Shown one piece after another: positions 50,763 through 59,474 of a DNA stretch of 64,000 nucleotides. Origin of the DNA: UBA932 sp031548545 (GTDB lineage: Bacteria > Bacteroidota > Bacteroidia > Bacteroidales > UBA932); assembly GCA_031548545.1 (NCBI GenBank), contig JAVBQY010000016.1:1-64000 (forward strand), written 5' to 3'. Under the pieces are notes generated by a model that did no database searches, was not told the origin of the DNA, and was given only the letters and a program-made list of their open reading frames with translations. Every line of letters begins with the position of its first letter. The first letter of the stretch is position 1. The position numbers and the translations under genes were made by a program.

Positions 50763-53351
50763 TTATCTTTTATTATTAAAGATTAAGCCATCGCCGAAAT
50801 AATCAATGCTCACCTCATGGTCCCGGTCCAACCGGCCGGACAATATTTCCTTAGACAGTTCATTGGTTATCTCCCGCTGAAGCAGACGTTTCACGGGACG
50901 GGCGCCATACTGCGGGTCATAGCCTTTGTCGACCAAATACTCCATCGCAAAATTCGTTACCGTCACTTTAATCCCACTCTCGGCCAACATACTTTTAATG
51001 GTCTCCAACTGGATTTCTACGATCCGGCGCATGTCTTCACGGGTCAGGGGAGCAAACATGAGGATTTCATCTATACGGTTCAAGAATTCTGGGCGGATGG
51101 ATTCCCGCAAAACCGCCAGCACCTCCTGCTTACACTGCGCCAGTACCTGCTCACGGTTCTTATCATTCAACTTAGCCAACTGATCCTGTATAATATGAGA
51201 ACCGGTATTGGACGTCATAATAATAATCGTATTCTTAAAATCCACCATACGGCCCTTATTATCGGTCAAGCGTCCGTCATCCAGCACCTGCAATAAGGTA
51301 TTGAATACATCCGGATGGGCTTTCTCTATCTCATCCAGCAAGACGACGGAATAGGGCTTGTGCCGCACCGCCTCGGTGAGTTGCCCCCCTTCCTCATAAC
51401 CTATGTAACCCGGAGGCGCCCCGACCAGACGACTCACCGTATGACGTTCCTGGTATTCACTCATGTCTATGCGGGTCATCATATTTTCATCATTGAAAAG
51501 AAAATCGGCCAGGGCCTTGGCCAGCTCTGTTTTCCCCACCCCGGTCGTCCCGAGAAAAAGAAAAGAACCTATAGGCCGTTTGGGATCCTGTAAGCCGGCC
51601 CGGCTGCGGCGCACGGCATCACTCACAGCAGCAATGGCCTCCTCCTGCCCCACAATGCGCCTATGCAACTCCTCCTCCATGTGCAGGAGCTTTTCACGCT
51701 CACGCTGCAACATCCGTTTTACCGGTATACCCGTCCACTTGGCCACTACTTCGGCGATGTCTTCGGGGTCTACCTCTTCATCAACCATAGTGAAATTACT
51801 CTCTGCCTTTAGCTTATTCAGGCGCTCTATTTCCTTTTCGGACTCAGCGATCTTGCCGTAACGGATCTCGGCCACCTTTCCATAATCCCCGCGGCGTTCC
51901 GCATCCTCGGCCTGGAATTTCAGGTCTTCAATCTGTTGCTTATTCTTTTGTATGGCGTCTACCAGGTCCTTCTCTTCCTGCCAGTGCGCCCGCTGGGTGG
52001 TCAATAGTTCATTCAGGTCGCCGATCTGTTTCGAGAGTTCGTCCAACTTCTTCGTGTCGCCCTCCCGTTTAATGGCTTCCCGCTCAATTTCCAATTGCCG
52101 CATCTTGCGGTCGAGCTCATCAATCTGCTCCGGCACCGAGTTCATCTCTAAACGCAGCTTAGCCGCCGCCTCATCAATCAGGTCTATGGCCTTGTCCGGC
52201 AAATAGCGCGAGGTGATGTAGCGCGATGAGAGTTCCACGGCTGCAATAATGGCATCATCCTTGATCCGCACCTTATGATGGTTCTCATAACGTTCTTTCA
52301 AACCGCGCAGGATGGACACCGCATCCGGAATTGAGGGCTCATCGACCATGACGGTCTGGAACCGGCGTTCCAGCGCCTTATCCTTTTCAAAGTATTTCTG
52401 GTATTCATCCAGCGTGGTGGCGCCCACAGCGCGCAATTCTCCCCTGGCCAATGCCGGCTTAAGAATATTCGCCGCATCCATGGCGCCTTCGCCCTTGCCC
52501 GCCCCTACCAGTGTATGGATTTCATCGATAAAAAGTATGATTTCACCGGCGCCGGCCACTACTTCGCGTACAACAGCTTTTAGCCGTTCTTCAAACTCAC
52601 CTTTATATTTAGCCCCCGCAATCAGGGCGCCCATATCCAATGAATAGATTTGTTTTGTTTTCAGATTCTCCGGTACATCACCCGTAATTATACGATGGGC
52701 GATGCCTTCGGCAATAGCTGTTTTACCCACTCCCGGCTCTCCTACCAGTACCGGATTATTCTTCGTGCGGCGACTGAGGATCTGCAATACACGACGAATC
52801 TCTTCATCCCGGCCAATCACCGGATCCAGTTTCCCCGTACGCGCCTGCTCATTCAGGTTGATGGCATAGCGGTTCAGGGCATCCAGGGTTTCTTCGGCCG
52901 AAGCGCTGTTCACCTTAGCCCCTTTACGCAGCTCAGCAACAGCCTGCTTCAATTCTTTTTCATTGACACCGTGATCTTTCATCAGCTGGGCGATATTATC
53001 ACCGCTATCGATCAGCCCCAACAGGATATGCTCGACAGACACAAACTGGTCTCCCATCCTGGAGGCATAATCCTGCGCCTTTTGCAATACCTTATTCGCA
53101 TATTGCGAAAGGTAGGGATCTCCGCCCGACACTTTAGGATAGTGCTCCACCACCTCATCCACCGCACGGGCCAGGGCTACGGTAGAAACCCCCAACTTAC
53201 GCAGCAAAAGCCCTGAAAGGCCCTCTGTATCATCAAGCATTGCTTTCAACAGGTGTCCGCTATCCACCGCCTGCTGCGAAGCGGCCTGCGCCAATTGGAT
53301 GGCACCTTGTACCACCTCTTGGGATTTGATTGTAAAGTTGTTTATGTTCAT
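50763..53351 (-). CDS. clpB: ClpB disaggregase (Hsp100 chaperone)
   Basis: Hexameric AAA+ chaperone that pulls proteins out of aggregates with DnaK. 862 residues: N-terminal Clp repeat domain (1-150), NBD1 with GEPGVGKT (~200), the middle coiled-coil domain (~400-520), NBD2 with GTTGVGKT (~605) and the C-terminal D2 small domain (GYDPQYGARPVKRLLQREI). Length and motifs are complete. Monocistronic; I see no consensus vegetative promoter upstream, so heat-shock control by another factor is possible. Confidence 0.97.
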   Translation of the reverse strand: MNINNFTIKSQEVVQGAIQLAQAASQQAVDSGHLLKAMLDDTEGLSGLLLRKLGVSTVALARAVDEVVEHYPKVSGGDPYLSQYANKVLQKAQDYASRMGDQFVSVEHILLGLIDSGDNIAQLMKDHGVNEKELKQAVAELRKGAKVNSASAEETLDALNRYAINLNEQARTGKLDPVIGRDEEIRRVLQILSRRTKNNPVLVGEPGVGKTAIAEGIAHRIITGDVPENLKTKQIYSLDMGALIAGAKYKGEFEERLKAVVREVVAGAGEIILFIDEIHTLVGAGKGEGAMDAANILKPALARGELRAVGATTLDEYQKYFEKDKALERRFQTVMVDEPSIPDAVSILRGLKERYENHHKVRIKDDAIIAAVELSSRYITSRYLPDKAIDLIDEAAAKLRLEMNSVPEQIDELDRKMRQLEIEREAIKREGDTKKLDELSKQIGDLNELLTTQRAHWQEEKDLVDAIQKNKQQIEDLKFQAEDAERRGDYGKVAEIRYGKIAESEKEIERLNKLKAESNFTMVDEEVDPEDIAEVVAKWTGIPVKRMLQREREKLLHMEEELHRRIVGQEEAIAAVSDAVRRSRAGLQDPKRPIGSFLFLGTTGVGKTELAKALADFLFNDENMMTRIDMSEYQERHTVSRLVGAPPGYIGYEEGGQLTEAVRHKPYSVVLLDEIEKAHPDVFNTLLQVLDDGRLTDNKGRMVDFKNTIIIMTSNTGSHIIQDQLAKLNDKNREQVLAQCKQEVLAVLRESIRPEFLNRIDEILMFAPLTREDMRRIVEIQLETIKSMLAESGIKVTVTNFAMEYLVDKGYDPQYGARPVKRLLQREITNELSKEILSGRLDRDHEVSIDYFGDGLIFNNKR

Positions 53352-53396
53352 GCCCTTAAAACTACAAATACGATGCCACTAAAAAAAATCTGCCAT

Positions 53397-53430
53397 TTTG
53401 ACATTTATTTATCTTTTTTAGTTATCTTCG
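53397..53430 (+). promoter_or_regulatory. Probable promoter of arginine decarboxylase gene
   Basis: TTTG (53397-53400) and TATCTTCG (53423-53430, one mismatch) with a somewhat long 22-bp spacer; leader about 65 nt. Confidence 0.4.
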
Positions 53431-53499
53431 CGCCGGATTCAATATCCGATCAATCTACATTTTCAATTTTCGACCAAAGTAAACAACTTGGATATCTAA

Positions 53500-54897
53500 A
53501 TGAAGAACAAATTTATCGACCTGATTGAGCAAAGCTATGAATTTCCGCAGCCGGAATTTAAGATCATAGACAATGAACTTTACTTCAACGATGTTCCCTT
53601 AATGGAACTCATTGCCCAGTACGGAACCCCGTTAAAGATCAGCTACCTGCCCAAAATAAGCCAGCAGATCCAACGCGCCAAGCGCATGTTCAACGTAGCC
53701 ATGGCCAAGGTAGATTATCAGGGTGACTATAATTACTGCTATTGCACCAAGAGTTCACACTTCATTTTTGTATTGGAAGAAGCGCTGAAGAACGACATCC
53801 ATATTGAAACCTCCTCAGCCTTCGACATTAACCTGATAGATGCCTTATATGAACAAAAACTCATTGATAAGGACCGCTATATCATCTGCAACGGGTTCAA
53901 AAAGGAACTGTATGTAGAAAATATCGCCGGGCTGATTAACAATGGATGGAAGAATACCGTCCCCGTGCTTGACAATATGGCAGAGCTGGACATGCTGGAT
54001 AAATACGTGACGGAAAAATGCAACATAGGCATTCGTATAGCGGCGGAAGAGGAACCCAAGTTTGATTTTTACACCTCGCGCCTGGGTATCCGCTATAGCG
54101 ACATTCTCTCTTTTTACCGGAGCAAGCTGTCCAAGAACAAGAAATTCAACCTTAAAATGCTGCATTTCTTTATCAATACCGGCATACGCGACAACTCTTA
54201 TTACTGGAACGAGCTGTCCAAATGTGTAAACGTATACTGTGAATTGAAGAAGATCTGCCCGGAGCTTGACTCCCTGAACCTCGGCGGCGGTTTTCCCATT
54301 AAAAACACACTGGCATTTGATTATGACTATGAGTATATGGCAGAGGAAGTCATCAGCCAGATCAAAAGTATCTGCGCCCAAAACGATGTTCCCGAGCCCA
54401 ATATCTTCTCCGAGTTCGGCAGTTTTACCGTCGGCGAAAGCGGCGCCATCATTTACCAGATTCTGGCGCAGAAACAACAAAACGACCGCGAACGCTGGTA
54501 TATGATAGACTCCTCTTTCATGACCACCCTGCCCGATACCTGGGCCATCAACCAGCGCTTCGTACACCTGCCCGTCAATAACTGGGACCGTGAATACCAA
54601 CGCGTATTCCTTGGCGGCCTCACCTGCGACAGCCAGGACTATTATAATTCCGACGCCCGGCAGAATGCTATTTTCCTCCCCCGCCTCTACGAAGACGATG
54701 CAACGCCCCAGTATGTAGGCTTTTTCCATACCGGCGCTTACCAGGACACGATAGGCGGCTACGGCGGCTTGCAACACTGCCTCCAACCCGGCCCAAAACA
54801 CATTATTATTGACAGGGATGAGAATGGCGAGTGGTTTACCAAACTATTCAGCAAAGAACAGACCTATAAGAGTATGTTGAAGATATTGGGGTACTAA
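53500..54897 (+). CDS. Arginine decarboxylase (fold III PLP enzyme, short form)
   Basis: Probably decarboxylates arginine to agmatine, the first step of putrescine synthesis. 465 residues with an alanine-racemase-like barrel: K84 in YCYCTKSSHF binds PLP, NLGGGFP is the phosphate-binding turn, and EFGSFTVGESGAII and GLTCDSQDYY fit the decarboxylase end. It is shorter than the classic ~630-residue SpeA. The agmatinase-like gene 1.2 kb away supports the assignment; diaminopimelate or ornithine decarboxylase is less likely. Confidence 0.8.
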   Translation: MKNKFIDLIEQSYEFPQPEFKIIDNELYFNDVPLMELIAQYGTPLKISYLPKISQQIQRAKRMFNVAMAKVDYQGDYNYCYCTKSSHFIFVLEEALKNDIHIETSSAFDINLIDALYEQKLIDKDRYIICNGFKKELYVENIAGLINNGWKNTVPVLDNMAELDMLDKYVTEKCNIGIRIAAEEEPKFDFYTSRLGIRYSDILSFYRSKLSKNKKFNLKMLHFFINTGIRDNSYYWNELSKCVNVYCELKKICPELDSLNLGGGFPIKNTLAFDYDYEYMAEEVISQIKSICAQNDVPEPNIFSEFGSFTVGESGAIIYQILAQKQQNDRERWYMIDSSFMTTLPDTWAINQRFVHLPVNNWDREYQRVFLGGLTCDSQDYYNSDARQNAIFLPRLYEDDATPQYVGFFHTGAYQDTIGGYGGLQHCLQPGPKHIIIDRDENGEWFTKLFSKEQTYKSMLKILGY

Positions 54898-54925
54898 ACA
54901 CCTGAATGATCTGATATAAAAGCAA

Positions 54926-54960
54926 AAAAATAGCCCGGTATTATCCGGGCTTATTTTTTG
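54926..54960. terminator. Bidirectional terminator
   Basis: AGCCCGG / CCGGGCT stem with 6-nt loop, T-run to the right (TTATTTTTTG) and A-run to the left, serving both convergent genes. Confidence 0.8.
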
Positions 54961-54973
54961 TTACAAAATATAG

Positions 54974-55348
54974 TTAGAACGGTAAATCATCTGCCGCAGA
55001 AGCGCCGAAAGGATCTTCCGCTGGCGGAGGAGGCGTAGCCATTCCGGCGGGTTCGGCTGAAGCGGCAGCCGAGGCCCCCTGCTTCTCTATACGCCAGGCG
55101 CGCACATCTGTATACCAACGTTCATTGAACTCGCGGGACTCCACGTTGAAAGAAATTTTCAACACATCTCCTTCACGGCTTGCAGCCAATTCATTAACCC
55201 GCTCTCCCCAGGCAGAAATACAGACCTTTTTGGGATACTGCTCCTGGGTCTCAATTATAAAGTCCTGTTTACTCCAACTCCCACGGGCGCTGGTTCCGCT
55301 TTGCAGCGCAAGGACCTTAAGCAATTTACCGGTAATTTCCAGTGCCAT
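54974..55348 (-). CDS. DUF3127 protein with SSB-like acidic tail
   Basis: A 124-residue DUF3127 protein. Residues ~3-90 form an OB-fold-like domain (EITGKLLKVLALQSGTSARGSWSKQDFIIETQ, YPKKVCISAWGERV); the tail is Ala/Pro-rich and ends ADDLPF, very like the DD-x-x-PF tip by which single-stranded-DNA-binding proteins recruit repair enzymes. Its start lies 4 bp after the FKBP gene, so it is the last gene of a speB-FKBP-DUF3127 operon. Function is not established; an SSB-like role is inferred. Confidence 0.8.
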   Translation of the reverse strand: MALEITGKLLKVLALQSGTSARGSWSKQDFIIETQEQYPKKVCISAWGERVNELAASREGDVLKISFNVESREFNERWYTDVRAWRIEKQGASAAASAEPAGMATPPPPAEDPFGASAADDLPF

Positions 55349-55352
55349 ACAA

Positions 55353-56084
55353 CTATTTAGCCTCAGGGCTATTAGCTTCCGGATTAACTTTAATCAACTC
55401 TACTTCGAAAATCAAGGTAGAATTCGGCGCAATTTTGTCACCCATAGGACGATCACCATAACCTAAAGCAGCCGGTACATAGAGAATGAATTTAGAGCCT
55501 TCGCCAAACAGTTGAATACCTTCGGTCCAACCTTTGATTACACGGTTCAGGGGGAACTTAGCCGTTTCGCCGCGTTGGTAAGAAGAATCAAATTCGGTAC
55601 CGTCAAGCAGGGTGCCTACATAGTTCACCTCTACCATATCTTCGGCCGCAGGCTTGGGACCGGTGCCTTCGGTCAGCACTTTATATTGCAAACCGCTTTC
55701 CAGGGCTACCACACCTTCTTTAGTCTTATTTTCTTCCAGGAATTTTTTCTCCGCTTCCAGGTTTTCTACCGCTTTGGCTGCCATTGCTTCCTGTTCCTGA
55801 GCCTGCATTTTCATGAAATAGCTCTGAATAACCATATTAGCCTGAGCCATATCGATCTTCAGGTCCTTACCGGCGATTACATCTTCAATAGCCTTGGTAA
55901 ACTCATCCATATTCAAATAAGTCAACTTTGAATCACGGAAATTGGTACCCATGGACACCCCGATAGCATAGCTGAGAGAGTCTACCTGGGCAGCGGTTAC
56001 GCCTTGTGGCAATTGTTTTTGAGCGCAGCTTTCAGCCGTAAGAATAAGGGCCAAAGCAAAGAAAGTAGTTTTTAAAGTCTTCAT
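55353..56084 (-). CDS. FKBP-type peptidyl-prolyl isomerase (Mip/FkpA-like lipoprotein)
   Basis: Folding helper of the cell envelope, 243 residues. Signal peptide with lipobox LTAESC, an N-terminal helical dimerisation region (SLSYAIGVSMGTNFRDSKL; long Glu/Ala-rich helix around 90-120) and the C-terminal FKBP domain (~135-235: GTGPKPAAEDMVEVNYVGTLLDGTEFDSSYQRG, FPLNRVIKGWTEG, YVPAALGYGDR). Middle gene of the operon. Confidence 0.94.
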   Translation of the reverse strand: MKTLKTTFFALALILTAESCAQKQLPQGVTAAQVDSLSYAIGVSMGTNFRDSKLTYLNMDEFTKAIEDVIAGKDLKIDMAQANMVIQSYFMKMQAQEQEAMAAKAVENLEAEKKFLEENKTKEGVVALESGLQYKVLTEGTGPKPAAEDMVEVNYVGTLLDGTEFDSSYQRGETAKFPLNRVIKGWTEGIQLFGEGSKFILYVPAALGYGDRPMGDKIAPNSTLIFEVELIKVNPEANSPEAK

Positions 56085-56097
56085 TTTTTATATTAAA

Positions 56098-57132
56098 TTA
56101 ATTTTTAGTGTTTTTATGGGTATAACAACATAATTTATACAGGAGCCGGGCGCCGACATTGGCATCCCACTCGTCATGCTTGCCGGGTGCAACCTCGCAA
56201 AGGTCAAAGCCTATGATTTGCTTACCGGAAGCCACCAGCGCTTTCAACAAATACAGGGCCTGGCTATAACTCAATCCGCCCGGCACGGGAGTTCCCGTAT
56301 GCGGACAATTATCGGGGCTCAATCCGTCTATATCAAAGCTGATGTATACTTTACCCGGCAAAGCAGCAATAATATCACGGCACTGGTCGGCCCAAAGCTT
56401 GCCCTCAAAAGCAGCCTGTTGCAGGGACGCGTCCGTAAAGGCATGAATACGTGCATCCGTTGCCATCAACTCCGCTTCATCGGCACAGTAGTCGCGTACG
56501 GCCACCGACACCAGACTTTTCAAATTATTCAACTGCTCCAGGGCATTGTACATAATGGAGGCATGGGAATAGGTAAAACCCTCATAGGCTTTCCGCAAAT
56601 CGGCATGTGCATCAATATGTAATATGCCAAAACCCGTATACCTTTCATTCAGCGCTTTCAATAATCCGAAAGGAGCGCTATGCTCCCCTCCCACGACAGC
56701 TACCAGTTTATCTTGTTCCAGGTATTTTTTAGCTTCTCCGTATACATAATCGTTAAGCAGCTGGCTGGCCGCATTCACCGAAGCGATATCATACTGAAGG
56801 CTCTCTTCGGAAGAACCGCTCTCCAATTCTTCAATCACCCGTTCCGTCGTACGGCGGGTTTGTACGTTCAATTTCCGGATTTGCTTGCTTTCCGCAAGGG
56901 TACCTAATTTAATGGTCCATGCATCCGCCACATCCGCATCATAGAGGTCTACCTGCGCCGAAGCCTCAATAATGGCCTCCGGCCCCTTATTGGTCCCCGT
57001 ACCATAGGATGCCGTAGCGTCCCAGGGCACCGGCAGAAGTACGATTTCAGCCTCATCTAATGAATAGGGCAATGCAAAAAAAGTTCCATTCGGCTGGCCT
57101 ATGGCATTGGGATCAAATGATAATGATGTCAT
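56098..57132 (-). CDS. Agmatinase/arginase-family ureohydrolase
   Basis: Binuclear manganese hydrolase of 344 residues, probably agmatinase turning agmatine into putrescine and urea. All six metal ligands are present: H151 (GGEHS), D174, H176 and D178 (HIDAHADLR), D267 and D269 (SFDIDGLSP). It differs from typical SpeB by an insert near residues 80-125. A nearby arginine decarboxylase makes agmatinase the best guess; arginase or formiminoglutamase (ftcD is 6 kb away) remain possible. Confidence 0.85.
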   Translation of the reverse strand: MTSLSFDPNAIGQPNGTFFALPYSLDEAEIVLLPVPWDATASYGTGTNKGPEAIIEASAQVDLYDADVADAWTIKLGTLAESKQIRKLNVQTRRTTERVIEELESGSSEESLQYDIASVNAASQLLNDYVYGEAKKYLEQDKLVAVVGGEHSAPFGLLKALNERYTGFGILHIDAHADLRKAYEGFTYSHASIMYNALEQLNNLKSLVSVAVRDYCADEAELMATDARIHAFTDASLQQAAFEGKLWADQCRDIIAALPGKVYISFDIDGLSPDNCPHTGTPVPGGLSYSQALYLLKALVASGKQIIGFDLCEVAPGKHDEWDANVGARLLYKLCCYTHKNTKN

Positions 57133-57176
57133 ATAAAATTAACAGGCAGATGTTAAAAATCAAATAAAACAAGCGA

Positions 57177-57184
57177 CAAAGGTA
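57177..57184 (-). promoter_or_regulatory. -7 box for the agmatinase operon
   Basis: Minus strand reads TACCTTTG, about 45 bp before the start at 57132. Confidence 0.5.
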
Positions 57185-57198
57185 ATACATTTTTTTCA

Positions 57199-57206
57199 TA
57201 TCTTTG
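57199..57206 (+). promoter_or_regulatory. -7 box for the ABC exporter genes
   Basis: TATCTTTG, leader about 20 nt to the ATG at 57230. Confidence 0.5.
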
Positions 57207-57229
57207 TTCAATTATCTTTACTATTTACT

Positions 57230-58138
57230 ATGGATTTACTGATTGCCGAAAAAGTCGTTAAGCGCTACAGCAACCACCTGGCGTTGAATGAAGTGAGTAT
57301 TAATGTTCCGCAAGGAAGTATCTTCGGACTCCTGGGTCCCAACGGTGCGGGAAAAACAACCCTGATCCGTATCATTAACCAAATCACGGCGCCCGACAGC
57401 GGAAAAGTTTTTTTAGAAGGCCGCCCCCTGCAGGCCGATGATGTATACCGCATAGGTTACCTGCCGGAAGAACGCGGCTTATATAAGAAGATGAAAGTGG
57501 GCGAACAAGCTATGTATCTGGCGCGCCTAAAGGGCCTTTCGCAGTCCGAAGCCCAAAGCCAGCTGAAACTATGGTTCACCAAGTTCGGCATACAGGCCTG
57601 GTGGGACAAAAAAGTGGAAGAGTTGTCTAAAGGGATGGCGCAAAAAGTACAGTTCATTGTTACTATCCTTCACAAACCCAAATTACTGATTTTCGATGAG
57701 CCGTTCAGCGGCTTTGACCCGGTGAATGTCAACCTGCTGAAACAGGAAATCCTTCAACTCAAAGCGCAGGGCAGCACCATTATCTTCTCCACCCATAACA
57801 TGGCTTCCGTAGAAGAACTGTGCGACCATATTGCCCTGATCAACAAATCAAAAGTTGTGGCATCCGGCGCCTTGGAAGAGGTGAGGCGCACCCATGGCGA
57901 CAACACCGTGGAAATTACCTACAGCGGACCCGAAGACGCCCTGAGGCAGGCCCTTTCCCCCGCCTATAGCTTGTTGGAACAAAAAGCCGTCAACGGCTTG
58001 TACATAGCCAATATAAAAATCAACGAACAGCAGGCAGGAAATCAACTTTTACGAGAAGTTATGCCCTACGTCGAGATTAAAAATTTCCGTGAAGTGATCC
58101 CCAGCATGAACGATATATTCATCAAATTAGTATCCTAA
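57230..58138 (+). CDS. ABC transporter ATP-binding protein (NatA-like)
   Basis: ATPase of a two-gene exporter, 302 residues. Walker A GPNGAGKTT (36-44), Q-loop YLPEERGLYKKM, signature LSKGMAQKVQ, Walker B LLIFDEPFSGFD and switch histidine in STHN. The C-terminal extension and pairing with an ABC-2 permease 5 bp downstream match NatAB-type sodium or drug exporters; the substrate is unknown. Confidence 0.93.
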   Translation: MDLLIAEKVVKRYSNHLALNEVSINVPQGSIFGLLGPNGAGKTTLIRIINQITAPDSGKVFLEGRPLQADDVYRIGYLPEERGLYKKMKVGEQAMYLARLKGLSQSEAQSQLKLWFTKFGIQAWWDKKVEELSKGMAQKVQFIVTILHKPKLLIFDEPFSGFDPVNVNLLKQEILQLKAQGSTIIFSTHNMASVEELCDHIALINKSKVVASGALEEVRRTHGDNTVEITYSGPEDALRQALSPAYSLLEQKAVNGLYIANIKINEQQAGNQLLREVMPYVEIKNFREVIPSMNDIFIKLVS

Positions 58139-58143
58139 GCCCT

Positions 58144-59469
58144 ATGAAAAAAATATACCTTATTATTGAACGTGAATTCCTGAGCCGGGTAAAGAAAAAA
58201 TCATTCCTGATCACCACCCTGCTGGTCCCCATACTATTTGCCGGACTGATGGTGGGCTCCGTATACATCCAAACCATCAAAGACACGGAAGAGAAGACCA
58301 TTGCGGTGATAGACCGCTCGGGCCTGGCCGGAACGGCCCTGCAGGACACCCCCGATACAAAGTTTGTGTTCCTGCCCACCGGGCTGTCTTTGGATTCATT
58401 AAAACAAAACTTCAAAGAACAAGGCCTGTACGCCGTTGTCATGATAGGGAGCGTAGAGAACAACAGTCCCGTAAATGTGGATATGTACGCTTTCAAACAG
58501 CCCAACCTGGACGCCCAGCAGTACATCAAGCGGAACCTGGAAAAAGAAATAGAGCAAAAAAAGCTTGAATCTTATGATATAAAGGGACTGGACAGCATTA
58601 TGGCGGCTGTCAGGACCAACCTGCAGGTAAAGACCTTTATCTGGGATGAAAAAGGAGAAGAGAAAGTCAGTGACAGTACCATCTACATGATTATTGCCTA
58701 CATACTCAGTTTCATGATCTACATGTTTATCTTCATGTTCGGCAGTATGGTTATGCGCGGGGTGATCGAAGAAAAGGCCAACCGTATTATTGAAGTAATC
58801 ATTTCATCGGTAAAGCCTTTCCAATTAATGATGGGCAAGATTATAGGCGTAGCCTCGGTAGGCTTGCTGCAATTCATCCTGTGGGTTATCCTCACTTTCG
58901 GCGCCGCCATGGCCATCGGCGGCAGCATGAGCGCCGGCAATGCCTCCGCTATTGTAGCCAATAACAACCCCGAAGCGCAGGAAATAGTACAAGAGCTGGC
59001 GGCACAGTCCGACGGCCCGGAACTGCTGGCCATCATCGGGAACATCAACTTCGCCCCTATCGTCATCACATTCCTGCTGTTCTTCCTTTTCGGCTACCTG
59101 CTCTACGCCTCTATGTTTGCTGCCATCGGATCAGCTGTGGAAAATGAAGCCGATACCCAGCAACTCGTCATGCCCGTTACCATACCACTGGTTATCGGTA
59201 TGTTGATCATGCTGCACACCTTCCAATATCCGGACAGTACGCTCTCTTTCTGGGGGTCTATTATACCCTTCACCTCCCCCATGGTGATGATGGCCCGTAT
59301 TCCGTTCGGCGTGCCGTTCTGGCAACTGGCCTTATCTTTAAGCCTCTTATTCCTCACCTTTGTAGCCTTTGCATGGATTGCCGGCAAGATCTACCGTGTG
59401 GGTATCCTGATGTATGGCAAAAAAGCCAGCCTGAAAGAAATGTGGAAATGGTTGAAATATAAAAACTAA
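58144..59469 (+). CDS. ABC-2-type permease (NatB-like)
   Basis: Membrane subunit of the exporter, 441 residues: one N-terminal helix (FLITTLLVPILFAGLMVGSVY), a large extracytoplasmic domain (~45-180) and five to six C-terminal helices (IIAYILSFMIYMFIFMFGSMVMRGVIEEKANRIIEVIISSV is a strong ABC-2 mark). Follows the ATPase by 5 bp. Confidence 0.93.
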   Translation: MKKIYLIIEREFLSRVKKKSFLITTLLVPILFAGLMVGSVYIQTIKDTEEKTIAVIDRSGLAGTALQDTPDTKFVFLPTGLSLDSLKQNFKEQGLYAVVMIGSVENNSPVNVDMYAFKQPNLDAQQYIKRNLEKEIEQKKLESYDIKGLDSIMAAVRTNLQVKTFIWDEKGEEKVSDSTIYMIIAYILSFMIYMFIFMFGSMVMRGVIEEKANRIIEVIISSVKPFQLMMGKIIGVASVGLLQFILWVILTFGAAMAIGGSMSAGNASAIVANNNPEAQEIVQELAAQSDGPELLAIIGNINFAPIVITFLLFFLFGYLLYASMFAAIGSAVENEADTQQLVMPVTIPLVIGMLIMLHTFQYPDSTLSFWGSIIPFTSPMVMMARIPFGVPFWQLALSLSLLFLTFVAFAWIAGKIYRVGILMYGKKASLKEMWKWLKYKN

Positions 59470-59474
59470 TTCCT

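Noticed and set aside
53845..54801. Long minus-strand open frame opposite arginine decarboxylase
   Set aside because: Shadow frame; the plus-strand protein has complete PLP-enzyme motifs.
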